Origin: Rhizopus sp. PT2906
Taxonomy: Eukaryota; Mucoromycota; Mucoromycetes; Mucorales; Rhizopodaceae
NCBI GenBank assembly: GCA_025529335.1
Contig: JAMYHX010000266.1
Location: 1-57,535, forward strand
Reading direction: 5' to 3'
DNA length: 57,535 bases
Translations under genes and position numbers: made by a program
The notes under the pieces: generated by a model
Databases searched by the model: none
What the model was told of the DNA's origin: nothing
Seen by the model: the letters and a program-made list of their open reading frames with translations, nothing else
In this document: positions 24,204 through 35,991 of the stretch, one piece after another
Layout of the letters: every line of letters begins with the position of its first letter
How positions within the stretch are numbered: position 1 is the stretch's first letter

Positions 24204-25060
24204 GTATGAAGCAATGAAAAAGAGAAGGAGTGGTTAAAGATGAGCTTGTTAAATAAAAAAAGAAAAGAAAATAGAAACAGGTGATAAACGATATCAATAT
24301 CTTCTCCTTTATCCGCTCTTGTCCCTTTTTTACAGTGTAACTCTACAACATTATGCTCCAATACGGCAAGTGCTGAGCATGACAGTCAACTCCTTTAGCT
24401 CCAAGAACAAATCGCATTGGAGAGTACCGAAATTGGCCATTTTGTAGGCTGTTTAATGGGTGGCGCAAGATTTAATTAAATACACGTATTTGGTAACCAA
24501 GGTAGTATTCTGATTACTTTCTTCGTATTTATAAGGCATTATCATTAAGGGTTATTTCTATTCAGCTTTATTTTCATGTGCCAAATTCACTATACTGATG
24601 ATTTTAAAAGAAATATGCATTCTGTTGCCACGTAACAGAGCTCTTGACAACGCTGTAACTTGGGTATTTGCAATGTAATCTGAGTAAACTCGTCATTGAT
24701 GTAACAAATAAATAATTAGAACATCTTCGTATTACCCACCCCCCCTCTGTAATAGAGCAACTTTTTTTTTCTACAAAAAGTTAAACTCGGGGTTCTTTCG
24801 TAATGTATCCTATTTTTCATTTCTCAGACTAACCTTGACGCTTTTTATCTTATTTTATATACTTTGCTCTAGTTTCTGCCTACAAACAGCAACTGAATGC
24901 AGCTTTTAAAATAGGCTCTTTTCGCAATAGTAACCATATGATGTCATCATCTCTACAAAGTGATAGTTAGACCTCAGTTAAAAAGTAGTGTATGCTTTGG
25001 TGTAAATCAACATATTCTGCTCATATTGTATGCTACGTATTGAGTTGTCATAGAGCAATG
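24204..25060. other. Intergenic spacer upstream of copy A
   Basis: AT-rich spacer with no supported gene. Its right part (about 24890-25080) is the inverted counterpart of about 42050-42300, sharing the blocks around CAATGAGTCATTCAACAAAA and TTCTGCCTACAAACAGC. Confidence 0.5.
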
Positions 25061-25120
25061 AGTCATTCAACAAAACAGAAAGCGGGAAGGGGTAATGAAC
25101 AATATCTTAAAACGGTGGTA

Positions 25121-25390
25121 GCACGCATATTCAAAAATAAGGTAGCCGTTGAAGTCAATAAGATAGAAAGAACAAAGGAGAATCTCAAATTTGAAGACAT
25201 TGCTGAACTTGTGTCTGGTACCAGAGGAAAGCAAGTGTTTGTCAAGGGAGACCCTGATTTAGGTATCTGGACGGCAGGACAAGTGCTTGGATTGATTGAT
25301 GATATTCCTACTTGCCATCAACTAGTTACTCGCATAATTGATGAGGCTGAGATGATCATTAGTCAGAGACTAAGAAATATGATAGCTTAG
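25121..25390 (+). pseudogene. Truncated 3' end of nitronate monooxygenase gene (left arm)
   Basis: About 89 residues starting ARIFKNKVAVEVN and ending ISQRLRNMIA match the C-terminus of the intact gene at 53684-54740 almost residue for residue. The FMN-binding barrel is missing, so this cannot be a working enzyme. An open frame begins at 24992 in unrelated sequence and runs into it, a chimeric frame produced by the junction at about 25120. It was carried along with the duplicated unit. Confidence 0.85.
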
Positions 25391-25767
25391 ATAAATTCCA
25401 CTTTAACAATGAACCTCTTATACTTGTATTGCTTCCATGTTATTGATGAGTTTTCAGAGCTTACGAAATTCATATACTTTATCTTTTAGTCTTGCTGGTA
25501 TATCGCTCCTCTTTTTCTTTTTTGGCATCTTTCTAATATGCGTTGATAGAGCATCTGTAATTAATAAGCATTATATCTACTTTATAAGTCATGCAGCAGC
25601 TTGGACCAGTATATCGCAAATAAAAGCAATTTTCTTGAGGAGCCCCGCAAAAAATCCTTAGGGGAGCGCCACACTCCCCACTCTTCGGAATATCAAATAT
25701 TAGGCGCTAATTACTACTTTTGGTAGTGGCGTCCCCAAGACTGTCACGCAAGTATACGTCTTTCAAT

Positions 25768-26000
25768 TCATACTTTCATTGTGAAAAACAGACAATACAT
25801 ATAGCCATCAACATTACGTCTATAGATGACCTTAAATCCTTGGCTCTCAATGTGCTTAATTAAGGTCAAGGCAGCCTCAAAGCTACATTGCATGTTGTTT
25901 ATGCCATGGATGTTTAAATTGTTAAAGCTTTGCTCAGCATTGATAAAGACCTTGGATAACTTTTGTAGATAAGCTATAAATTATTTCATTATTAAGCTTC
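25768..26000 (-). pseudogene. Decayed coding-like remnant downstream of copy B
   Basis: Read on the minus strand, a frame with NNMQCSFEAALTLIKHIES, then KVIYRRN and DGYMYCLFF lies downstream of the family copy. The same sequence occurs at 53096-53331 and, more degraded, at 41240-41440. It lacks a start codon and an identifiable family. It may be a fragment of a transposon protein. Confidence 0.4.
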
Positions 26001-26601
26001 GTAATATTGCCATATATGAATGGTTACTTGACAGGTTTGCTTCGTCAAGAGGATGGCTGCGGTACAAGTTGTAGAATAAAAAAGAAAGAGTCTTCATTTT
26101 TCTTCTTATAGAGGCAAATGATGTAAGAATAATCAACTTTAACTTATAGTCTGCATAGCTATATATTTCTGCATTGCAATATAACTGTTAACAATGGATG
26201 TATTGCTTGGAATAGGGGAAGAACCTTGTAGGTGTAATCTCTTTCTACTGCATCAGTCATTATCGAACATAATGCATCATTACTAGATGTAATAATAGGT
26301 CTAGTATCCAATTTCCAAAGAGTGCTATGATTGGTGAATCTTTACATTAGATATTTAGAATTTTGGAGCAAAAGAGAAGTTGTACACAGAAGCAATCCAA
26401 ATTTCGGAGAATTGGCTGCGTCACATGAAGATTCCTTGTATTGCTACTTGGCGTTCATTATTTAATGTCGATATCGCTTGACTGAACATAAACCGTCGAT
26501 CACACAAAAGCGATTAACATTGCATCAAAATTACATGAATGTAGATGCAAAAGAGATAATCAATATTTATTATTACTATTACTTAATTAAGAGTAAGAAG
26601 G

Positions 26602-28032
26602 TCAAGCCTGCTGAGGCTTCAATTCTATATCTTTATACATCTGTTCATCTTCTTCGAGCTCAGGATCAAACTGCTTGCGTGAAGTGACAAAACTTATCCA
26701 TGGAGCAATAGCATCCATCTCTGATTTCAGTATGCCAATCATTGCAACACCTACTTGTTCTTCTGTCAATGGTTCGAATTCGCTTCCTGTAAAGTAATAA
26801 GTCCAATAAGTTATCGATGGAATCTTCACATAACTGACTCTTCCAGTGTGGATTTCGGTCAACGAACCTATGAATCCATGAACCACAAGAATCTTTTGCG
26901 GATTGAGCACACTGTTGTCCCATAATATATAGTATCTTGGCTTCGAAATGATGTCACAGGAGGTAAAATCACGATAGATACGAAGATCATTAAAGTTACG
27001 GAAACAAAAGTCATGTATATAGCACCTTGCTTGATAGTAGGCATCCGCTATTTCAGATTGGATAAAGTAGCCACCAGCTTTGAGCTTATTGATTATATCT
27101 GTTTGTTCACTTGATGATAACGGTAAATCTCTTATTTGCCTAATAACTCCTTCATCACTTCTGTCTATCTTATACCGTATCTTTATCACATTCAAGTCAT
27201 CTTTTTTTGTATTCCATGACCATATAAGCAAGCGTAAGAAGCACATTGCAAACTCAAGTCCTAGCCAGTAGTAGGTATCCGTCGGTGTCATCTTTTGGAC
27301 AACCAAGTACGAGCCTATGTAGCCAATAACGATGCCTACGGCTGAAAGAAGTCCTATAACATAACCAATGCGTCTGGCAAACAAACTGCCAAAGTGATAA
27401 GGCTCGAATAATTTCATATCAGAACGTCCAATGGTATAAAGTGATGGGGATCCTGATAGCATGACAACAGCGTCAAACCAGCAGACAAAGGATGCCACAA
27501 AGCTAGAGAATGTCAAGAGAAGAGGGTAATATATGTATGGATCAGATGAATCAGAGGTATCTTCAGGGTATAGTAATAGAGTCACATAATGGGGCACATA
27601 TGGTATAAAGTTGAAGCAAGATAAAAGAAAGCATGAAGCAAAAGCGCCTATCCAGGTAGATCTACCATAGCCTGGCACACGTATACGTATTCTGACATTT
27701 TGTTCATGCAAGCGATCTTTTTTATTTGGCGACAATTCATTTGCTATGTCGTGTATCATTTTGTCTATTTTGTATATGTCCAATTTTTCAACTTCGATGT
27801 TCAGATTCTTGGCAATACGCAGAGGCAAAAAGGACTTGAATATGTGCTTTGTAAGACCAAGCACTCCAAGCATTGACATACCACATGCGGCAGGAAACGT
27901 ATGCCCCATAGTCAACGGCAGTCCAGCATTTGTATCGCAGATATCAGTTCCAAACACAGACGCCACGGCCGCCACATCCTGAATGCCAGAAGCAAAAAAC
28001 GAGCCAAATGATGTAGAATTGCTATTAGCCAT
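26602..28032 (-). CDS. Multi-span membrane protein, family copy B
   Basis: A 476-residue intronless protein of unrecognised family. The start MANSNSTSFGS at 28030-28032 is used because all copies align from there; an upstream Met at 28063-28065 adds a Phe/His-rich leader unlike the other copies. The conserved N-terminal block is GIQDVAAVASVFGTDICDTN followed by a Gly/Ala-rich segment (FPAACGMSMLGVLGL). Four membrane segments are predicted near residues 127-146, 169-193, 221-245 and 254-272. A hydrophilic C-terminal half of about 200 residues ends in an acidic Glu/Asp stretch. Copy E is nearly identical in the C-terminal half, whereas the positional partner copy C is much less similar. A TATA box lies at 28116-28132. 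Confidence 0.75.
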   Translation of the reverse strand: MANSNSTSFGSFFASGIQDVAAVASVFGTDICDTNAGLPLTMGHTFPAACGMSMLGVLGLTKHIFKSFLPLRIAKNLNIEVEKLDIYKIDKMIHDIANELSPNKKDRLHEQNVRIRIRVPGYGRSTWIGAFASCFLLSCFNFIPYVPHYVTLLLYPEDTSDSSDPYIYYPLLLTFSSFVASFVCWFDAVVMLSGSPSLYTIGRSDMKLFEPYHFGSLFARRIGYVIGLLSAVGIVIGYIGSYLVVQKMTPTDTYYWLGLEFAMCFLRLLIWSWNTKKDDLNVIKIRYKIDRSDEGVIRQIRDLPLSSSEQTDIINKLKAGGYFIQSEIADAYYQARCYIHDFCFRNFNDLRIYRDFTSCDIISKPRYYILWDNSVLNPQKILVVHGFIGSLTEIHTGRVSYVKIPSITYWTYYFTGSEFEPLTEEQVGVAMIGILKSEMDAIAPWISFVTSRKQFDPELEEDEQMYKDIELKPQQA

Positions 28033-28115
28033 ACAAAAATGAGAGAAAAAATGAAGGAAAGGCACGCGAGAGAGATAAGGTAAGAGTGGTAAAGAAAGAA
28101 AAAGACGAACTTAAT

Positions 28116-28182
28116 GCTTTTTATATTTATACTTAAATGAGCAGGTGAATGATAGTACAGTTGTCACACACTTCCCCTTTTT
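28116..28182 (-). promoter_or_regulatory. Promoter block of copy B, conserved with copy E
   Basis: On the minus strand the order is an AAAAGGGGAAGTG block, GTGACA, CTGT, CTATC, TTCACCT, CTCATTT and then TATAAATATAAAAAGC. The same blocks in the same spacing precede copy E. The AGGGG core matches the fungal stress-response element. Confidence 0.6.
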
Positions 28183-29540
28183 GTAAATTCTTATTAGCCT
28201 TCAGTCCTAGATCAACAATGCTACGCTAGCCACAATATTTTATAATCCATTTGCTGAGTATGAAAAATCAAGTGATTCCCTTTGCAGATTTTCAGTGACT
28301 CAAGCTTATGCCACGTTTTTTTTTAATGCAAGAGTTTGTAAAAACACGATTTGTACTTAAATTCAACAAGTCAGCGCGACATTTCTTCTGAAAATGATAC
28401 ACTAATCGTTTACACATAATTCCTTTATTTGGTTTAATTTATGTTATCTTAAATAAACTAAATTCATTCTTCCATAAAACCTAAAATATTCATCTGCTTA
28501 ACCCCGTTGTGTGGTCTAAAATAATGTTTGTTTTCCCAAAAAATTTCATCTAGAAAACATGGCAAGCAGTAGTGTCTAAGTTACACCTAATATAATTCAA
28601 TTAGTTAGTATCTGATTACTTTAGAAATCCAATATATGTAGTGCTGACATCACTATCACACGTTCATTTTTCTTTTAAAACTATCAGTAAATAGCATATA
28701 ATATTTACTATAGTTGAATATCATTGACCCTATCTTGATTATATATTCTTAATAGGGGTCTTTTATGGCGTCATCAAACAAAAACATTTGTCTGCATCGA
28801 TCTGTGCAATTTAACGTCCATTGCATTGACAGGATTGCTTGGTCAGTTTTAAAACTCAACATGTATGTATCACAGATTACCCTGTCGTAGAACAATGTTT
28901 GCTAAGGACTGACATTGAGATAAACGACTGTAATCAGTATGAATAGAGTGAATTTATACATTATAAGATTACGTGTACACGCTTTTAGTGATAAATCAAA
29001 TTAAATAGCATCTCTTCTTTGAATGTAAATCATTACTTCTTCATACAAAAGGATACACTTCTTTTAAAGACAGTTCTTCTTATGGTAAAAGCAGTATCGT
29101 AACCCAGATCATGAAATGTACTATAGGATAAGTCTCAGGAACGAATTAAAAGTTTTCTTTATGAACTCAGGAACCGTTAGTCAATCACATCCTCAGTAAT
29201 TATAATCCATGCTTAGAATAGTGGCTTACCAGTCATTTGATAGCAACTATAAATAGTAGATCATTAATTTATTTGTGTGTTCCTTCAGAATAAAGGTCAG
29301 TCTCAAAGAGTACTTCTTTTTGTCTTTGTCTGTCTCTAAACCATTACACAACATATTCTACTGTTTTTCTCCATCTTTGCACGGTTTAAATTGATCAACA
29401 AGTAACAGTGAATCTTGTATGATTTAATTCTCGGCCACCAACAAAAGTACAAAAGCTTTGGATAATCAATTATAGTTTTTTTTATATACTTTGTTCGTAA
29501 TAAAATATGTTGCGCACATTTGTCGCATGTTATTTTATTT
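28183..29540. other. AT-rich spacer between copy B and the LINE-like fragment
   Basis: No gene supported. Two parts have inverted counterparts elsewhere: about 28635-28665 with about 50515-50550 (GTGATGTCA.CACTACATAT), and about 28755-28815 with about 38720-38775 (GCACAGATC, then TTTGATG.C.TCAT). Hence this spacer is old flank of the duplicated unit rather than new insertion. Confidence 0.45.
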
Positions 29541-29607
29541 GATTGGCCGTCTTTTTCGGAAGAGATACAGATTACGGGTGCTCTCAAGTAGACTTTTTTG
29601 TCTTCAT

Positions 29608-30133
29608 GGTTCTTCCACTTCCCGATACTTTTGGGTCAATGCCACCAGACATTGCACCTATATCACCCAATATTAATCCAAGTGCCCCTTCCAGCACTCC
29701 CCGCACAGATACTGATACTGTCAATTCTCAACAACCAACCGCAACTCGTACCTATGCCGCGATCGCTTCACTTCCATTAGCAACCAAGGCATCTCCTAAA
29801 GGGATCTCTACTGTTCGAAAGAAAATCTCTTCGTACCGATCCTTTGACTCTGCCAATAAAACAACCCAGTCGACTTGTTCAATTCATCGAACGGGTACTA
29901 CTGATCACTCTGTGTTTTATCGCATTCCACACCGTCTCAAGGATCTCAAAGTTCCTTTCAGCATCGCCCTCAGCGAAAAATTTCCTTTCGGTGTAGGATT
30001 AGGCTTTACCACCCATGAAGACGTGCAAGGCACAGTCGCCAAAGTCACCCTCATTTCTGCTGAACACTGCAAAGAAGCTGTAACGACCCCTCTGGTCGTA
30101 GAAAATCAGGTCTTTACTGCCTCACCTGCTGTA
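29608..30133 (+). pseudogene. LINE ORF1-like fragment
   Basis: An open frame (upstream limit 29543, probable Met 29608) encodes a Thr/Ser/Pro-rich start, then TYAAIASLPLATKASPKG and a globular part ending VENQVFTASPAVQLS. This resembles the ORF1 (gag-like) proteins that precede the reverse transcriptase of fungal LINEs, but no zinc knuckles remain. The recognisable part stops exactly where the FYVE-RING arm begins (about 30133), and the frame continues about 20 codons into the arm before a stop at 30196. It is therefore truncated by a rearrangement. The identification is tentative. Confidence 0.4.
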
Positions 30134-30434
30134 CAACTGAGTTTATTTAGGACATGTATTCGTCACTTTGTGAGAGGACCCCTGTGGTGTATCTAGCGAT
30201 CCTCTTGTTATACTTTTCTTTATAAAGGGAGAGTAAACTCTTTTATTGAATAGACTTTTTACAAACAAGCAAACAAAAAGGCTTTACAAGACGCTTCTCC
30301 AAAATAAGCCAACACTTGATAAAACGATAGTATCAGGTTTTATTATAGTTTATCTTTACAAATACATATATACTTACACACACATTTGCCTGACTTTCCT
30401 TTTGTACATTATTGGTATAGATAGATATATAAAC

Positions 30435-31792
30435 TCAAGTACGAAATACATGTACCAGTTTAAGTATAGCCTCGCGACAGATAGGACACTCATTCTTTGT
30501 CTCTATCAGCTATACACACATACACACGCATATACGCATATACTCATGAGTCTCTTTTTTCTTTCTTTCTTCATTTCTCTCTTTCTCTTTCTTTTTTTTT
30601 TTTTCTTACCTTTTTCGCACAATCCATACAAGAGACCATATGTCCACAATCAAGAAATACACAATTTTGTTCAGCATCCAAACATATACGACATAGTGTG
30701 TCATCTCTTGTGTTGTCTTGACTTTGGCTCTGCTTATGTTGTTCAATTAATCTATTTACAAGTTTGACTAGCTCAGCTTTTTCAATCACATGAGACTGTT
30801 CTACAAAGTTTGCTTTCAGGAGAGCCTTTAATGTGCGCACAGAGAGTGAAGAAGGATCCATTTTAGCTTTTACAATGTCATTAAGTGAAAGTAGATCGTT
30901 AGAAGATGGAGGAGATGCAGACTGAGATCTTTGTGTATTCATATGATGCTGTTGTTGTTGCTGTGAAGGTGGAGGCGTTTGATATCTTGGTTGTTGTGAT
31001 TGTGGAGGTGCCTGATATCTTGGTTGTTGTGGTTGTGGTTGTGGGGGAGTATAAAAAGGAGGTCGTCTTTGTTGTTGTTGTTGCTGCTGCTGCTGCTGCT
31101 GTTGTCGTTGTGGTTGCTTCGGTGAAGGCGTAAATAGATCCTGAACCATATTTGAAAATGAAAACAAAGGTGTATCATTGCTACTATTACTACTACTACT
31201 ATTACTGCTACTATTGTTACTTCCATTATTACTTTTCTCGGTTCCAGATAGTCTATGACGTCTGTTTCTGTAAAAGAGTTCACTCTCATCAGATATAGGT
31301 CTTGTATTAAATATGATCCGAACGAGATCATCCTTTTCGATAGCAGTTTTAGCAGGCAAGTTGTAGGCTTGAATGTACTCTTTCAACTCTTTCAATGATA
31401 GCTGTAATAACTCATTTGAATTCATATTTTGCATTTTTATCAATTTGTCACAAGTATTGCAGCACCTCACAGGGCTATTTTATATATATATAAAATCAGT
31501 ACACACTTTATATTAAACAAACTCCCTCTCCACTTACTTGTTATAACCAAACTTCTTGAGTGAATGTCGATTACCTGAACAATTGCTACAGACAATACCA
31601 CCTTTGTTAATGATATAAGTAAGCCTTTTCTTTCTAGAAAACAAAAAAACAAACCTTACCACAGTTACGGCAAAAGTACTTTTGACGAAAGATATTAAAG
31701 ACAGCTTGACATTCTATGCAATGCTTGGCCTCATTAAGTGGCTTTAGCTTGGGTATATGGAATACACCACCGGGACCTAATGTTTCTTTATT
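30435..31792 (-). CDS. FYVE-RING E3 ubiquitin ligase (rififylin/RNF34-like), left copy
   Basis: Exons 31660-31792, 31538-31601, 30610-31474 and 30435-30509 give at least 378 residues. The N-terminal FYVE-type finger is built over three exons (CIECQAVFNIFRQKYFCRNC, then GGIVCSNCSGNRH, then RCCNTCDKL). A SAP-like helix pair follows (LLQLSLKELKEYIQAYNLPA and later SVRTLKALLKANFVE). Between them is a long Gln/Ser/Pro-rich stretch with a pure Gln run. The C-terminal RING is complete only after splicing: CRICLDAEQNCVFLDCGHMV, then CMDCAKK joined to an exon with ECPICREA. Such ligases act on endosomal or stress targets. No good start codon is found in exon 1; an ATG at 31864-31866 needs a non-standard first intron, so the 5' exon may be lost. 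Confidence 0.82.
31070..31105. repeat. CAG/CAA (Gln) microsatellite in the left FYVE-RING gene
   Basis: A run of GCT/GTT triplets encodes consecutive Gln on the minus strand. The identical run, with the same length, is at about 35321-35356 in the other copy, notable because such repeats change length quickly. Confidence 0.8.
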
Positions 31793-31894
31793 CTGTGACA
31801 ATGTTGTAAAATAGAAGAAAAAGAACGAGGAAAAATGGAAAAGAATGGAAAAATGACCACACACATTGTTATATTTTTATAATCTAAAATTAGA

Positions 31895-34523
31895 CTTTTT
31901 TATTTTTACACCAAAATAAAATAAAAGGGTACATTTACCAATCAATTATTCAATAATTCTTCTGTATTGATCAACAATGATGACTCTGGATATTGTGTAA
32001 GAAGAATCTACATGCTTACAAATGTGACAACATGAAAGTAAACACCCTAGTTCCAAAACAGTGCACATTTGAAGAGGCAAAGACGATCTCCGTGTCCCTT
32101 TACAGTGCCATCAGTACCAGTCCACGTTATTTTCGGCAGCATATTATAAATTGTACTTACATTGAACTGGTAAACAAAATGGCTACGTTTTTAAACCAAG
32201 ATTGGTCAATCCACAAAAGCATGAGATATGCTTATGGTCGAGCTTTGACAGAATAGGTGTTATTAGACGTATCTATCAGGAAAATACCGATTGTGTCGAG
32301 GCGATTGGTCGAAGAAGAACCTTGAATGCTCATAGAGGATCATTTAAAACAAAAAATGGGGAGGGGACCAACATGCATCTCATTACCTGCCGAAAACATG
32401 ACATACGAGAACGCAATTCCCACAAGAATAATGGATACGGACGGTACGAAGCTGGTGACTAGAATAAAAGCGTTTAACGCATTGGTCACTTCAAGTCTGG
32501 ACCTGGACGCATTGGCCAGTCCAGAAGTTGCATCAAGCATCGTATCTTTTTATATGAACGACAGCTCCTGCGTGAAAGGCACTTCCACCTTTATGGCTTG
32601 GAAAGGAACATCTGAAATTTCTCAAAACAACAACACAGTATCCATTGTTCTCCATATGATTTGATCTACCAATTGTCAACTGCGAACTCGTTTTCACCAG
32701 CAATTGTCTTACCTTCTTTATCGAGCGAGCAACGAGACAGTCGATAATCCGATGCTCAATAATATACAATACATACTCTCGACGATGCGGATTATCGTAC
32801 TGCATCAAAATCCCTTTCAAACAATTGCAGCTAATATCATATGTAGGAACTCTCATTTGAAAGGTGCACTTTATCCTCGTTATACAACAAATTGAAGATA
32901 AAAGCTACCATACATAAAATCCTTCGGTCCATTTTAACACAATTCTTTGACGTTACTATCCTCATTATCATCATCGACAACGGGTCATTAAACAGCAGAC
33001 TCAGCAATCTTTTAGCATCTGAGATTTCTGGGGCAAAATCAGTCAGTCAAGCAAGCCATTCTAGGGGGCTACGCTCGATGAAACTACTATCGAATCGCGC
33101 GATTAGATGAATCACATAGTGGTTTCTGGAAGCTCGTATCAGTGTGTGTGGGCATCAATCGTTTCAGGCACATAAAAGTATAACCATCCTTATTCCTTTG
33201 ATGTCCTTGTCTTGCTCATTGAAATAAAAAAATAAAATAAAAAGAGTGCAAGAGTCCAAATACTCCAGCACAGCAAAAACAGCTGCCATGAGTTTTATTT
33301 AACCATAAACTCCTATTACATGATCCATTTTATCACAGAAATACATAATAAACGTCAGCCCATATCAGTTCAATCAGTTTGAAGATTAATACTAAAGAAA
33401 AGCTCCTTTGGGATCAAGGCTAAAAAAAGTAACAGGAAAGGAAAGAACTGAGTCATAAAAAGAAACTAAAGAAACTGACGGATCCGTTTGAAGAAACTTT
33501 TGAACATGCGGACACTTAATTGTGGCCAGTTTGTCGTGGTATAATTGATCTAATACATGCAATATTGAACAGATAATCGATCATCATTATGTCCAGGAGA
33601 GGATGCAACTAGAGGGAGCCGAAGAACTTAGAGAAAGCATATTTATAAGAAAATGACGATGAAGCTTATTTATTTTGGGGCATTAATAGGCATCATTGCA
33701 AATATTAAGGCAGTCAATATCTGTGGTCCTTGGAAAGCTGTTGTGAGGAGTGCTTGGGGGATAGTCTGGGTTTGTCACCAGGTATCCCAGTGTGCACGGC
33801 AACTACGTTCTGATTTTGACATGGACAGCCAGAGAATAGGACCCAAAGAGATCATTCGGCAGCAGCTTAAAGCCTCAGCATTGTTGGTGACTACGCAGAT
33901 TTTGCTAGATGAAGCGTCGTTTGATAACTTTAATAAACCAGTGTCAGGGTCAATAGAGGTAGATGGCGTCATATTTCACTTTGGAATATGAGAGAGTAGA
34001 TGCCATCGAAGCCTTCTGGCACCACAAATGCGAACAATAGATACACAAGCAGCGTATCTTTTGATAAGGATAAAGAACGAAAAGAGGAACCATACATGTA
34101 TTATACAGACTCGTTCCAACATAAGAAGTTGTTTTGATATATGAGGCAGCATATTCGTGGATATTTTGCCTCAGATACCGTAAATCCTCCTAACACAAAT
34201 ATCCTGAGCTTCTTCAAGAGCTTGAAGGTGAAATCTTGTAAAACGATTGATGGCATGGCCGTATTCAGGCTGACGAGCGATATACGCGTAGATTCTTGTG
34301 CAGACGAGCTTGGAAAACCAAAAGGGTTTACACCCATGAATGAAAACATGCACATCACTGTAAGACATTCATTTTCGACGTGACGTGACATCGAGTTTCA
34401 TCAAAGACGGCATTACTTTCTGACAACACTCTACATAACTTTTTTAACCAAATGCACAAACTATTTTGGGAAAAAAGTTACGTTTACAGTGACGTACGCA
34501 TCATCCAAAATAAGTAATTGATA
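31895..34523. other. Spacer of the palindrome, decayed coding-like sequence
   Basis: About 2.6 kb unique sequence between the two inner arms. Several medium open frames lie mostly on the plus strand: 32041-32256 (FEEAKTISVSLYSAISTSP), 32326-32664 (NALVTSSLDLDALASPEVAS), 33653-33991 (KEIIRQQLKASALLVTTQIL) and 34141-34383. They change frame repeatedly and end in stops, as in a decayed gene or transposon. GC content and codon texture look more coding-like than the spacers outside. No family was recognised, and no terminal repeats were found by eye. Confidence 0.4.
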
Positions 34524-34633
34524 GTCTAATTTTAGATTATAAAAAAAAAAAATATAACAATGTGTGTGGTCATTTTTCCATTCTTTTCCATTTTTCCTCG
34601 TTCTTTTTCTTCTATTTTACAACATTGTCACAG

Positions 34634-35991
34634 AATAAAGAAACATTAGGTCCCGGTGGTGTATTCCATATACCCAAGCTAAAGCCACTTAATGAGGCCA
34701 AGCATTGCATAGAATGTCAAGCTGTCTTTAATATCTTTCGTCAAAAGTACTTTTGCCGTAACTGTGGTAAGGTTTGTTTTTTTGTTTTCTAGAAAGAAAA
34801 GGCTTACTTATATCATTAACAAAGGTGGTATTGTCTGTAGCAATTGTTCAGGTAATCGACATTCACTCAAGAAGTTTGGTTATAACAAGTAAGTGGAGAG
34901 GGAGTTTGTTTAATATAAAGTGTGTACTGATTTTATATATATATAAAATAGCCCTGTGAGGTGCTGCAATACTTGTGACAAATTGATAAAAATGCAAAAT
35001 ATGAATTCAAATGAGTTATTACAGCTATCATTGAAAGAGTTGAAAGAGTACATTCAAGCCTACAACTTGCCTGCTAAAACTGCTATCGAAAAGGATGATC
35101 TCGTTCGGATCATATTTAATACAAGACCTATATCTGATGAGAGTGAACTCTTTTACAGAAACAGACGTCATAGACTATCTGGAACCGAGAAAAGTAATAA
35201 TGGAAGTAACAATAGTAGCAGTAATAGTAGTAGTAGTAATAGTAGCAATGATACACCTTTGTTTTCATTTTCAAATATGGTTCAGGATCTATTTACGCCT
35301 TCACCGAAGCAACCACAACGACAACAGCAGCAGCAGCAGCAGCAACAACAACAACAAAGACGACCTCCTTTTTATACTCCCCCACAACCACAACCACAAC
35401 AACCAAGATATCAGGCACCTCCACAATCACAACAACCAAGATATCAAACGCCTCCACCTTCACAGCAACAACAACAGCATCATATGAATACACAAAGATC
35501 TCAGTCTGCATCTCCTCCATCTTCTAACGATCTACTTTCACTTAATGACATTGTAAAAGCTAAAATGGATCCTTCTTCACTCTCTGTGCGCACATTAAAG
35601 GCTCTCCTGAAAGCAAACTTTGTAGAACAGTCTCATGTGATTGAAAAAGCTGAGCTAGTCAAACTTGTAAATAGATTAATTGAACAACATAAGCAGAGCC
35701 AAAGTCAAGACAACACAAGAGATGACACACTATGTCGTATATGTTTGGATGCTGAACAAAATTGTGTATTTCTTGATTGTGGACATATGGTCTCTTGTAT
35801 GGATTGTGCGAAAAAGGTAAGAAAAAAAAAAAAAGAAAGAGAAAGAGAGAAATGAAGAAAGAAAGAAAAAAGAGACTCATGAGTATATGCGTATATGCGT
35901 GTGTATGTGTGTATAGCTGATAGAGACAAAGAATGAGTGTCCTATCTGTCGCGAGGCTATACTTAAACTGGTACATGTATTTCGTACTTGA
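34634..35991 (+). CDS. FYVE-RING E3 ubiquitin ligase, right copy
   Basis: Exons 34634-34766, 34825-34888, 34952-35816 and 35917-35991 encode the same protein as the left copy. The 299 residues tracked in the long exon and the first FYVE exon are identical, including the Gln run. The last exon adds LIETKNECPICREAILKLVH and completes the RING. As in the left copy, exon 1 is preceded by a strong acceptor (TTGTCACAG at 34625-34633) but no clear upstream coding exon. The only nearby ATG (34560-34562) would require a poor donor (GTGGTC or GTCATT). Both copies therefore share the same uncertain 5' end, which lies right at the arm boundary. Both could be 5'-truncated, or the first exon may be only two or three codons. 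Confidence 0.82.

Larger units (their letters stand above)
22440..31894. repeat. Left arm of large inverted duplication
   Basis: Read in reverse, this arm has the same order as 34520-44553: FYVE-RING gene, family copy (B matching C in position), downstream spacer, nitronate monooxygenase 3' fragment, family copy (A matching D), then a shared 3' flank. Similarity is seen in coding frames, 3' flanks and parts of the spacers. It is nearly perfect only in the inner 1.7 kb. The outer edge is set where both arms share GAGAGTTTATGCTG near 22462 and 44530. A LINE-like fragment replaces part of the arm at 29.6-30.1 kb. Confidence 0.8.
30133..31894. repeat. Inner palindrome arm (left), nearly identical to 34524-36298
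   Basis: Paired positions sum to 66426 over the gene, with no indel across the coding exons and introns. Differences are confined to the ends: a longer A run in the right copy near 34540-34552, and several substitutions and a small indel in the outer 180 bases. Confidence 0.9.

Noticed and set aside
24992..25390. A 132-residue intact gene on the plus strand
   Set aside because: Its first 43 codons are unrelated spacer sequence and the rest is a C-terminal fragment of nitronate monooxygenase; a chimeric frame.
30246..30767. Long plus-strand ORF opposite the FYVE-RING gene (and its mirror at 35659-36102)
   Set aside because: It is the antisense of the RING exon and 3' UTR, with homopolymer-encoded Phe/Leu/Ser runs; a shadow frame.
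30906..31133. Val/Ala-rich frame opposite the Gln repeat
   Set aside because: Antisense translation of the CAG/CAA microsatellite; not a gene.
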